Shown here in pieces: positions 9,689-17,501 of a DNA stretch of 64,000 bases. Position numbers and translations under genes: made by a program. The DNA comes from an uncultured Psychroserpens sp. GTDB lineage: Bacteria; Bacteroidota; Bacteroidia; Flavobacteriales; Flavobacteriaceae. The notes beneath the pieces are model-generated. The model saw only the letters and a list, made by a program, of their open reading frames with translations. It did no database searches and was not told the origin of the DNA. The stretch is taken from positions 464,040 through 528,039 of the forward strand of contig NZ_CANLNS010000002.1 in assembly GCF_947492715.1 (NCBI RefSeq), written 5' to 3'. The first letter of the stretch is position 1, and each line of letters begins with the position of its first letter.

Positions 9689-10902
9689 TACAGTAGATTA
9701 AACACTTTTAATATACTCTTAACTCCTAAAAATAAAGCTATAGCTAAAATAACGAAGCCAAAAACATTCTGAAGTGTAGTGTTTTTATATCTTCCAAGAA
9801 TAGATGATTTATTCATTATCCAAATTAAAAAGCCTGCAATAATGGGCAACAGTAGACCATTAGCTACCTGAGCGAATTTTATAATCTCGATAGACTTAAA
9901 GCCAATTGAAGAAAACAACACTCCTACCCCCAAAATAAACATCCAAACCAAACGAAACTTTGGCGATTTCAGATTAGACCCCCAACCCAAACATCCTGAA
10001 GCGACATAAGCCGCAGCTAAAGGCGCTGTAATAGCACTTGTAATACCTGCTGCAAACAGGCCAATAGATAAGAAATAAGAGGCGAAATCACCAAATAAAG
10101 GTTCCAAACCTTTTGCTAAATCTGCTGCACTATTAACCTCATATGTTTTTATGGCAGCTGCCGAAATAATGATACTCATAGACACTATTCCACCTAAGAC
10201 TATTGCTATAATCGTATCCTTCCTTGCCAGTTTTAAATCTGATTTATCCTTCCACTTCTCTTTAACCAAAGCCGCATGAAGAAATAAGTTATATGGCACA
10301 ACTGTTGTTCCTACTAAAGCAACAATCGTAAGAATGCTATCGCTAGAAAACGTAGGCACAAATAAGCCTTTTAATATTTGACTTATATCAGGTTTTGTTA
10401 AAATTGCAGTAATTAAAAATGCTAGACTCATTAAAATCACTAAAGACACTAACGCTTTTTCAAGCACTTTATAATTTCCGATAAACAATAAAACAAAAGC
10501 AATAACGCCAATAAGAACACTAAATACTGCACTTGAATTTGAAAACGCATCCCCAAACAATACTTCGAGCCCCAAAACACTACCACTAATGTTACCTGCT
10601 TCGTAAGCGGCATTTCCAATAACGATTGCCGATAGAATTAAGATAATGGCTAGTGTTTTTAAAAATGGATTCGAAATTTCTGTTCTTATCACTTCAGAAA
10701 GTCCTTTTTGAGATATAATTCCTAAACGTGCCGACATTTCCTGTAGAACTATTGTTGCAAACACCGACAATAACATCGCCCAAAGCAATGAAAACCCAAA
10801 GTCAACACCAGCCAGCGTACAAACGGTCACAGTTCCGGGACCAATAAATGCCGCCGCTACCAATGGCCCAGGTCCAATATTTTTAAACCAATTTTTAATC
10901 AC
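9688..10902 (-). CDS. Nramp-like transporter without the canonical metal-binding motifs
   Basis: A 404-residue integral membrane protein with the Nramp/APC fold pattern of 11 or so helices. Canonical Nramp proteins coordinate metal with DPGN in helix 1 and a methionine in the MPH motif of helix 6. Here the equivalent sites read GPGT (residues 21-24) and VPY (202-204, in TTVVPYNLFLHA), so the aspartate, asparagine and methionine ligands are all missing. Together with the overlap with pxpA, this argues against Mn/Fe transport. A 5-oxoproline or other organic substrate is more likely, but that is inference. It overlaps the upstream DUF2891 gene by eight bases. Confidence 0.85.
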   Translation of the reverse strand: MIKNWFKNIGPGPLVAAAFIGPGTVTVCTLAGVDFGFSLLWAMLLSVFATIVLQEMSARLGIISQKGLSEVIRTEISNPFLKTLAIILILSAIVIGNAAYEAGNISGSVLGLEVLFGDAFSNSSAVFSVLIGVIAFVLLFIGNYKVLEKALVSLVILMSLAFLITAILTKPDISQILKGLFVPTFSSDSILTIVALVGTTVVPYNLFLHAALVKEKWKDKSDLKLARKDTIIAIVLGGIVSMSIIISAAAIKTYEVNSAADLAKGLEPLFGDFASYFLSIGLFAAGITSAITAPLAAAYVASGCLGWGSNLKSPKFRLVWMFILGVGVLFSSIGFKSIEIIKFAQVANGLLLPIIAGFLIWIMNKSSILGRYKNTTLQNVFGFVILAIALFLGVKSILKVFNLL

Positions 10903-12013
10903 GATCTGTTGAATTTAAGGCATAAATTGCAAAACTCCCTAACCAATGCCCGCCTTCATAGCTGTCGCCCACAATGCTTGGTAAAGAGTAATTTATATGC
11001 TGATTAGCAATAGTTTTCAGGTGACTGTATTGCTGCAACCCTCTAGCGATTTCATTTAAACTCCAAGCACGTGAAAAGTTAACACCATCAAGATGCACGA
11101 GCTTCCCATCTGTTCTATCACTTACTTTTCCTGTTTCAATACTGAAGTTTTCATCTTTTAATTCTGGTAAAAATGTATCAATCCAGCCTTCAAATTCTGG
11201 TTCTGGAAGCACACGTTTCATTAATGCTGCCTCTTCAAAACATGGCGACAAAAAATCAAAACCGCTTGGCTCCCAAGCTAAGGGACAATTAGTATCATTA
11301 CGATAAAAATCTCTGGCACGTTGCTCTATAAGGCGCTTCAAACCTTCATTATTAACTGTTTTCGCATAGTCATAAGCAAAAGAGAGTCCGAATGCAGTAT
11401 TAGGATGCTCGCCAACACGAATAGGGTAATTGAGTTTAGGCAAGAATTCTAAATATTTAGTAACGATTAAATCGGTTAACGGCTGGAGATTAGACTCCAA
11501 GACCCTTGCAACAGGATTATCCCAAGTATGTAATTCTTCTGCTAACTTTAACAACCAAGCCCATCCGTAGGTGCGTTCATAGGTTCTATTGTATTGCCCA
11601 AAAAAATAATTTACTTCTGCTTTAATATTGGCTTCAGATATATTTTCTAGGAGCATCGCTTTAATGTTTTCAGCATCTTCGAGCTCAGGAAACTGCCTCA
11701 ATAAGCTCACCAAACTCCAATGTCCATGAACTGCAGAGTGCCAATCAAAACATCCATAAAACGCAGGATGCAATGCTTTTGGCGATTGTAAATCGGCTGC
11801 ACTACCAATGGTTTGATTGAGCTTATTTGGATACTCAACCTGAACACAATGAATAGGTAATTGCGCTAATATATTTGCTTCTTTTAAATTGATTATAGGG
11901 GTTTTAACTTCATTTACCTCAAGAATACCTTTAGTTTCAGTAATTTTCTTTTCTTCTGGAGAATTGCAGCTACATATGAAGAAAGTTAGCAATAGTAAGT
12001 AATAGTTTTTCAT
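10895..12013 (-). CDS. DUF2891 lipoprotein
   Basis: A 372-residue lipoprotein; the signal peptide ends in the lipobox-like LLTFFICSC, so the mature protein starts at a cysteine and is membrane anchored. The body is DUF2891: HPAFYGCFDWHSAVHGHWSL, RTYGWAWLLKLAEEL and WEPSGFDFLSPCFEEAALM look like an alpha/alpha-toroid with conserved histidines and tryptophans. Function is unproven. It is the first gene of the operon with the Nramp-like transporter and 5-oxoprolinase, which suggests a role in handling a related substrate outside the inner membrane. Confidence 0.85.
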   Translation of the reverse strand: MKNYYLLLLTFFICSCNSPEEKKITETKGILEVNEVKTPIINLKEANILAQLPIHCVQVEYPNKLNQTIGSAADLQSPKALHPAFYGCFDWHSAVHGHWSLVSLLRQFPELEDAENIKAMLLENISEANIKAEVNYFFGQYNRTYERTYGWAWLLKLAEELHTWDNPVARVLESNLQPLTDLIVTKYLEFLPKLNYPIRVGEHPNTAFGLSFAYDYAKTVNNEGLKRLIEQRARDFYRNDTNCPLAWEPSGFDFLSPCFEEAALMKRVLPEPEFEGWIDTFLPELKDENFSIETGKVSDRTDGKLVHLDGVNFSRAWSLNEIARGLQQYSHLKTIANQHINYSLPSIVGDSYEGGHWLGSFAIYALNSTDRD

Positions 12014-12101
12014 GTTATAAATTTAAGATTTTAAAGTATTAAATCGTATATTTAATCTCTCCCTATAAATTTTTGCTTTCTGACGTATAAAATTTATTGC
12101 C

Positions 12102-13139
12102 ATGCATAAACTTTCATTATTTTTTTGCCTAAGTCTTTTTATTCATAGTTATTGCTTTGCTCAAATAGCAAAAGATTCTACAAAGACCAAACAAAACATA
12201 TCTAATAGCGGATTTAAAGAGTACTACCCTATTCATGAGAAGCCAAGCATCATGTGGTCGAGTAATCTAGTGAGCTTCGAGCCTATATTTTTTGAAGCCA
12301 AACCAACTGTGTATTATAGTATTTCTAACAATATGCGCTATGTGATGCAGAACTTTGCACATAAACCTAGTGATGCCTTTTATTTTACGTTTCAACCACA
12401 TATTAGAATGTATGATGAACAATCTGTTCCTGTGAAAATGCCATCGTATAAGGTTTTAGCGGGATGGCAACGTTTGGTTAAAACACCACGAAATAATTTT
12501 TTCTCGTTTGCTGTTGAAAGTGGTCATTTCTCAAACGGACAGTCGGGTTGTACTTTTGATTCTACCTTGGTTGACGAGTCGGACGCCTGTACGGCCTTAC
12601 ACGCCACGATTACTGATAGTGACAACCTGTCTGAGTTACTCAATAGAACCAACGGTAATTTTTCTACCAATCTCACTAAACTCAGCCTAAATTTTAGAGT
12701 GAATCGCTTTGGTCAAAACAATACGCCTTTTATATCTCATTCTTTTTCTGGTGCCTACACCCTATTTCACAATAGATTATTCGGACTTATAGACAAGGGC
12801 GGGTTTTCAGATTTTGATATTGGCATATATGGCAGGCATCGCTTTGAACTCGATTACGAATACATACATACTTACGCCGGAAAATTTAGGTATTCTCTTG
12901 GAATCAATACCGAATTTATAGAGCGACCACATCCTTCGGTTGAACCTTGGCGCGTAGAGCTATTTATAACCGTGTATCCCTTTAAAATTAATGATTTAGC
13001 GTTTTTCGTAAAATACAATCATGGACATGACGATTATAATATTCGTTTCGTGGATTCGGGAAATCAATTTAGCGTTGGCGCTGTTTGGGATTGGTTTAAA
13101 CCTTTTGAGATTAAACGTGCTGAGGTTTTAGAAAATTAA
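12102..13139 (+). CDS. Outer membrane beta-barrel protein, OMPLA-like phospholipase A candidate
   Basis: A 345-residue protein with a signal peptide cut after YCFAQ and many alternating beta strands (for example FRYSLGINTEFIE and VELFITVYPF), as in outer membrane barrels. At residues 140-147 it has SGHFSNGQ, that is H142-x-S144-N-G. This matches the HxSNG catalytic block of outer membrane phospholipase A (E. coli OMPLA: HDSNGR). A downstream asparagine in FSTNLTKLSLNF could complete the His-Ser-Asn triad. Hydrolysis of outer-membrane phospholipids is the inferred role. It lies directly before the first cassette-like segment. Confidence 0.6.
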   Translation: MHKLSLFFCLSLFIHSYCFAQIAKDSTKTKQNISNSGFKEYYPIHEKPSIMWSSNLVSFEPIFFEAKPTVYYSISNNMRYVMQNFAHKPSDAFYFTFQPHIRMYDEQSVPVKMPSYKVLAGWQRLVKTPRNNFFSFAVESGHFSNGQSGCTFDSTLVDESDACTALHATITDSDNLSELLNRTNGNFSTNLTKLSLNFRVNRFGQNNTPFISHSFSGAYTLFHNRLFGLIDKGGFSDFDIGIYGRHRFELDYEYIHTYAGKFRYSLGINTEFIERPHPSVEPWRVELFITVYPFKINDLAFFVKYNHGHDDYNIRFVDSGNQFSVGAVWDWFKPFEIKRAEVLEN

Positions 13140-13156
13140 CAATTTAACGCACACTT

Positions 13157-13180
13157 CCCTATACACGAGTTAATAGCTAC
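13157..13180 (+). repeat. Right-arm remnant of an attC-like site (left limit of the array)
   Basis: CCTATACACGAGTTAATAGC resembles the right arm of the intact sites (CATACACGAACACGTT plus flank). The bases after GTT (GTTAatAGCTA) share GTTAnnnGCTA with the complement of the left flank of the next site at 14164 (GTTAgccGCTA). It is the leftmost trace of the array that I can find. Confidence 0.4.
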
Positions 13181-13217
13181 AATGCAACTGAATTATTAAT
13201 CCTAAAAATAAAATATT

Positions 13218-14153
13218 ATGAGTTCTCTACAAATTGCAAGTTGGAACATTGAACACCTTTCTGGACAATCAAGAGCTACTAAAAAGCAAAGCGCATACGC
13301 TTTAGCAGATCATATAGAGATGGCTGGAATAGATCTCATTGCACTCCAAGAGGTTTATGTGACCCCATCAGACGAAGAGGTTCGTCTATTTGATAATCAA
13401 CCATTAATTGAGAGTAGAGCCGTTACAGAACGAAGAAATTCAGATTTAGACGTTGTCTGTTTTCTACTTGAAGAGCATCTAAATGTAAAATGGAGTTACG
13501 TTATTCTGCCCAACCGAAAATCAGGAGATCGTTCTCAACTCTGTACGGTATTATGGAATACTGAGCGACTCACTGTTGGTGATATATTTCCATTAAATGT
13601 AAAACATAAAGATGGAGATTACAATCTCTGGGACCGCAAACCACATCTTCTCCATTTCACATCTGAAATTGATGCTTGGCGTCGCAATTCTGCTGGAGAA
13701 TGGGAAAAGCAAGCTGAAAAAAGAACGATTTCAATTGTTCCTCTCCATATGAAATCGAATTATGGAGGTGTAACTAAAAATAGAATTGTACGAGGAAAAG
13801 AAGCTCAAACGCTATGTGATGCGTTAGATGAAATCAAGGACACCATAGACCCAAGCCTTATTTTACTTGGAGATACAAACGTTTTACGCAACGATGAACC
13901 TGCAATAGAAGCGTTTGTTACTCGTGGATTTATTGATTTAAACAACAATGATTCGGCAACATATTGGAGTAAACAATATAATGAAGCTCCATTTGACAGA
14001 ATATTTGTCTCGGAGGAAAGACCAGAATTTAAGTACAGTAGGCAGTATGTCTTGCGTTCATCTGATTTAGAACAACATGATCGCTTTTTATCTGACCACT
14101 ATATGATAAAGATTAGCGTGAAAAACTATGTAGATGATGCCGATCCAAGATAG
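13218..14153 (+). CDS. Endonuclease/exonuclease/phosphatase (EEP) family protein
   Basis: A 311-residue soluble EEP-fold protein. It shows the metal and catalytic blocks in order: ASWNIEHL near the start, DLIALQEVY, PLHMKSNYGG, LILLGDTNVL, FDRIFVSE and the final LSDHYMI. These are the residues used for Mg-dependent phosphodiester hydrolysis in DNase I-like enzymes. No signal peptide is seen. The substrate could be nucleic acid or a phospholipid/inositol phosphate. Flanking attC-like remnants at 13157 and 14164 suggest it is the leftmost gene cassette. Confidence 0.85.
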   Translation: MSSLQIASWNIEHLSGQSRATKKQSAYALADHIEMAGIDLIALQEVYVTPSDEEVRLFDNQPLIESRAVTERRNSDLDVVCFLLEEHLNVKWSYVILPNRKSGDRSQLCTVLWNTERLTVGDIFPLNVKHKDGDYNLWDRKPHLLHFTSEIDAWRRNSAGEWEKQAEKRTISIVPLHMKSNYGGVTKNRIVRGKEAQTLCDALDEIKDTIDPSLILLGDTNVLRNDEPAIEAFVTRGFIDLNNNDSATYWSKQYNEAPFDRIFVSEERPEFKYSRQYVLRSSDLEQHDRFLSDHYMIKISVKNYVDDADPR

Positions 14154-14163
14154 GTAAATGATA

Positions 14164-14295
14164 GCGGCTAACAACATGTATGATTAATTGGTTGTTCTTT
14201 ATGTATTCGGGAAATCCTACGGATTTCCCTTAGGTTGGTTTTCTTTTGCTAATTTCGTCCTAGCCAACGCAATCTGTATACAGCATAGAAGCTAA
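14164..14295 (+). repeat. attC-like site, partly decayed
   Basis: Left arm CGGCTAACAACATGTATGA, central hairpin GGAAATCC/GGATTTCC, core TTTTCTTTTGCTAATTTCG and CCAACGCAA are preserved. The right arm (CTGTATACAGCATAG) has drifted. Orientation is the same as the intact sites at 54-64 kb. Confidence 0.7.
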
Positions 14296-14360
14296 TTTTA
14301 AAAATTAGAGATCGTTTACGCATTCATGATGATTGAGCGATAGGTAGATTGAAAACAACA

Positions 14361-14382
14361 AAGCCATAGTGAACTATGGCTT
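14361..14382. terminator. Hairpin terminator candidate
   Basis: AAGCCATAG-TGAA-CTATGGCTT has a perfect 9-bp stem and a tetraloop. It lies 60 bases beyond the stop of the minus-strand T9SS gene. On that strand a U-rich run (TGTTGTTTTC) follows. Confidence 0.5.
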
Positions 14383-14444
14383 GTTTACGACTAACTTGAT
14401 TTTTGACCTTCTAGAGCTGGTTGAAACTTCTTAATTGTTCAGTT

Positions 14445-15419
14445 TTATCTCTTTATTATTTTTTTGCTTAATATCCCTTTCTCAGTTTTTAAACGAACAA
14501 TGTAGATGCCTTGATCAAGTGATTCTGACAATTCAATTTTTTGAATTTTACCAGTGGCTTTAAAAGTATTAGTATTTACTAATTTTCCTAAAATATTATA
14601 TACGTCTAACAAGGTATTGCCTGCTTGTAATCCATCAATCAGTATTGAGTTATTTATGGTATAAATACTGATCTTCTCAAAATTAGAATCGTCTATACTA
14701 AGCGTGTTAGCAAAATTAACTGTAATATCATCAATAGCAAATTCATCTCTAGCGGCACTTCCCGATTCATCGCTCCCTGTCCATCTTAAGTATAAGGTAT
14801 CTCCATTATCAAGTGTTAATCCGGTTATTACAGTACTTCTGTCATTTTTAACCCAAGGCGATGCATTTGGAGCTTCTGGAGAAGTATAGTCTAAAGCTCC
14901 AATATCTGTATAGAATAAGTCGTCAGTACTATACGAAAAATTTAAACTGTTTGCTCTATCTGCATTATTTAAATTCCAAATTTCATAGGCTATCTCTATA
15001 TCAGAAATAGTGATTCCAGTATTGTTAGTTACCTTTAACGTAATGGTTCCTGGTGTAAAATCTGAGCCTGTAGGTTGCATGCCAAATGCAAAATCTGAAG
15101 CCGCTACTTCAAAAGCATATAGACCTCCGCTCGCAACCTCTCCTGTGGAGCTTCCTCTTGCCATATCTCCACTTGTACTCGTTGCATCATAGGCTTGGTT
15201 ACCAAGACTAAAACCCGTTATTTCCCATGCATTTCCGTCTAAGTCACCTGTGCTTGGAGCAGGGTTAAAACCTGTACCATCATAAGCTCCCTCATTAACA
15301 CCACTGATTGAGGTGTCGAAATCGATAGAAAAATCTGTAGAAGTAGCTGTAACACTTAATTGCGCCCAACTATTACTTATAGATAATGCTACGATTATTA
15401 AATATATTTTTGTTTTCAT
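14445..15419 (-). CDS. Secreted protein with type IX secretion (T9SS type A) sorting domain
   Basis: A 324-residue exported protein. The signal peptide MKTKIYLIIVALSISNSWAQ supports the ATG at 15419 rather than one 12 codons upstream. The middle is a beta-sandwich-like region (EGAYDGTGFNPAPSTGDLDG, then ITISDIEIAYEIWNLN and TLYLRWTGSDE) of the kind found in Bacteroidota surface and adhesion proteins. The last 75 or so residues (LDVYNILGKLV, GIYIVRLKTEKG, SKKIIKR) are a T9SS type A sorting domain. It lies 57 bases downstream of the aerolysin-like lipoprotein gene on the same strand and may be co-transcribed. Confidence 0.88.
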   Translation of the reverse strand: MKTKIYLIIVALSISNSWAQLSVTATSTDFSIDFDTSISGVNEGAYDGTGFNPAPSTGDLDGNAWEITGFSLGNQAYDATSTSGDMARGSSTGEVASGGLYAFEVAASDFAFGMQPTGSDFTPGTITLKVTNNTGITISDIEIAYEIWNLNNADRANSLNFSYSTDDLFYTDIGALDYTSPEAPNASPWVKNDRSTVITGLTLDNGDTLYLRWTGSDESGSAARDEFAIDDITVNFANTLSIDDSNFEKISIYTINNSILIDGLQAGNTLLDVYNILGKLVNTNTFKATGKIQKIELSESLDQGIYIVRLKTEKGILSKKIIKR

Positions 15420-15476
15420 TTTTTTAGAATTTAAAATGGGCAATTCTAAATACAATTACTCTTATTATTAGCAATA

Positions 15477-17138
15477 TTAGTTACAGTTAAAATCAGCAGG
15501 TGTAAATACACTTTGAGTTTCAATAATATTATCTAAAATACTTGTTCCCCTTAACGTTACTCTTACAAAATTAGACCCAACTTCAGTAATTAATCCATTA
15601 AAGTTGTTCATCCTTAATTGCGTAACTAAATCAGCACCAGTAAGTGGTCCTAACACATTATTAGCATTAGCAGGATCAATTTGATCAGCAGTAATGATTA
15701 GTTGCTTTACAAATGGTATTCTCACATTTGAATACGATTGATAGGCATCATATACCAAGGAAGCACTTAAAGGCGGAACCGTTACTGTTCGTTCAAACGT
15801 AAATTCAACAGTTTCTTCAACAGTCTCTTCTTCGAACTGCGATTGAGATTCCGTAACTTCCTGCGAAAATCCATAAGAAGTTGTTGTTTCTCCACTAGCT
15901 GTGGCAGAACCACCAAAAAACTTTGCCTCTGCCTCTACACCTACGGTTACAGACACTTCTAAATCTTCTCGAGAGCTAATAGACAATGATTCTTCCCAAC
16001 CTACTGTACTTGACACAGTTTCAACTTCGTTAATCCCAACAACCTGTGACAAGCCTCCTTGAGTACAGTTTACCAAAGTACTATTAAAACCAAAATTTGA
16101 ATCTACCTCTGGAAACAAAGGAGAAAGATAATCTGTAGTTTCAACTTGTTGGGCGTTCCAGAAAAGATTTAATGCTATAATTCTAAAATATTGAATGGTT
16201 CCAGAATTGTTAGTATGCCAGTAGGTTTCACCGGCGTCAGTGTAACTTCTTATTACTTTATTATCTGCCATGCCTCTTATTACATATAGGCCATTATCTT
16301 CTTTAGTTATTTTAAACTTTAAATCTGCTCCAAGTACACTTGGATCTGTTGATGGATAAGAATATACACCTGATTGCGAAAATTGTCTTTGTGTATTACC
16401 AATTCTTAAATAACTATTGGTATGGTTGCTATATATTGCAAAAACATTTTCTTCATTCGGAAATTTATAAAAATAGTATTGGTGATTAGACCAAGATGCG
16501 TTAAATGTAGAAAAATCTCTTTTTAATTTGGTAAAGCTGTTACCTGCAGCGGATGGTTTCTCTACAACTTGATCACCATAATTTCCGTTTGCATCAACAG
16601 TTTGAAGAAAATGGGGCATATTTTCTTTAAAGCTAATTTCTTCTGTTAAAAATTGTAAATCAGAAGTATTAGGGATTATAGAAGTACCGTTTTCTAAAAA
16701 GTTAACGATGCTAAAAGATTCAGAAATAAGTTCTTGATTATTACTGTCTCTAACGATAATACTTAAAGGAATTCCATTTCGAAGTTCATTTTCTGCATCT
16801 TCCGATAAATCTTCGATGGCAATAGAGAGTTGCGCTACTTGTGTGAAGGGATCAACAGTTAATTCTTGATCATAATTACCGTGAACTGCATCTGTTTCAA
16901 GTGTAACCGTTGCAGGCGTATATCCTTTTTTTGCAATCGGTCTTGTATTAATTTTAAGGCCAATATCCCCAAGATAACTTTCGAGGTCATTAACAGAAAT
17001 TCCTGCTGTTTCTTGTAGTTCTCCATCTCCTGGTCCTGGTCCTTCGATAACATCTTCATCTTTGCTACATCCAATGATTAATAATAAAAAGGCTAAATAA
17101 ACTAATTTTCGAAACCCAATGTTAAATGTTGTTTTCAT
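15477..17138 (-). CDS. Lipoprotein with probable aerolysin-like pore-forming domain
   Basis: A 553-residue lipoprotein (lipobox LLLIIGCSKDED). Residues about 60-180 look like Ig-like beta domains. About 215-325 resembles a beta-trefoil or lectin-type region (SYLRIGNTQRQF, LKFKITKEDNGLYVIRG). About 360-520 has the aerolysin/ETX-MTX2 look: long Ser/Thr/Val/Glu-alternating strands (SVTVGVEAEAKFF, SATASGETTTSYGF), an EEETVEETVEF segment and then RTVTVPPLSASLVYDAYQ. This pattern typically marks the membrane-inserting hairpin and the strands around it. A lipid anchor on such a protein is unusual. The call rests on sequence pattern, not on a search. A role in predation or defence is inference. Confidence 0.55.
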   Translation of the reverse strand: MKTTFNIGFRKLVYLAFLLLIIGCSKDEDVIEGPGPGDGELQETAGISVNDLESYLGDIGLKINTRPIAKKGYTPATVTLETDAVHGNYDQELTVDPFTQVAQLSIAIEDLSEDAENELRNGIPLSIIVRDSNNQELISESFSIVNFLENGTSIIPNTSDLQFLTEEISFKENMPHFLQTVDANGNYGDQVVEKPSAAGNSFTKLKRDFSTFNASWSNHQYYFYKFPNEENVFAIYSNHTNSYLRIGNTQRQFSQSGVYSYPSTDPSVLGADLKFKITKEDNGLYVIRGMADNKVIRSYTDAGETYWHTNNSGTIQYFRIIALNLFWNAQQVETTDYLSPLFPEVDSNFGFNSTLVNCTQGGLSQVVGINEVETVSSTVGWEESLSISSREDLEVSVTVGVEAEAKFFGGSATASGETTTSYGFSQEVTESQSQFEEETVEETVEFTFERTVTVPPLSASLVYDAYQSYSNVRIPFVKQLIITADQIDPANANNVLGPLTGADLVTQLRMNNFNGLITEVGSNFVRVTLRGTSILDNIIETQSVFTPADFNCN

Positions 17139-17501
17139 AATATTTGTTTTTGTGGTTATTGAATTTGTAGTAATCTTAGTTTGGTAAGTCTGCAGCCTTA
17201 TCCAAAATAAGACACCACAAAAATGATTATATCGATTGTTCTATACTCCAAAACTAGATATGAAAGCATCTAAAATCTAATTTTCGGCATGGACAAAGTA
17301 TGGACACATGTTATGAAACATGTATAGACGAGACATTATTTAACTTACACAAGTAATTGACAATCAATATATTAACAACCTTAACATTCGATTTTTTATG
17401 GACACGACATGGATCACCTTCTTTTTGACATAGATAGACAACGGAATTGAAGTAAAATAACTAGTTATAATGTTTAACTTAGTTATCTAGAAATTATCAT
17501 T
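17139..17501. other. Divergent intergenic region, no gene seen
   Basis: A 363-bp AT-rich gap between the minus-strand lipoprotein gene and the plus-strand TPR regulator gene. I see no ORF, RNA gene or attC-like core in it. It must hold the two divergent promoters; no clean TTG-N19-TAnnTTTG pair stands out. Confidence 0.5.
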
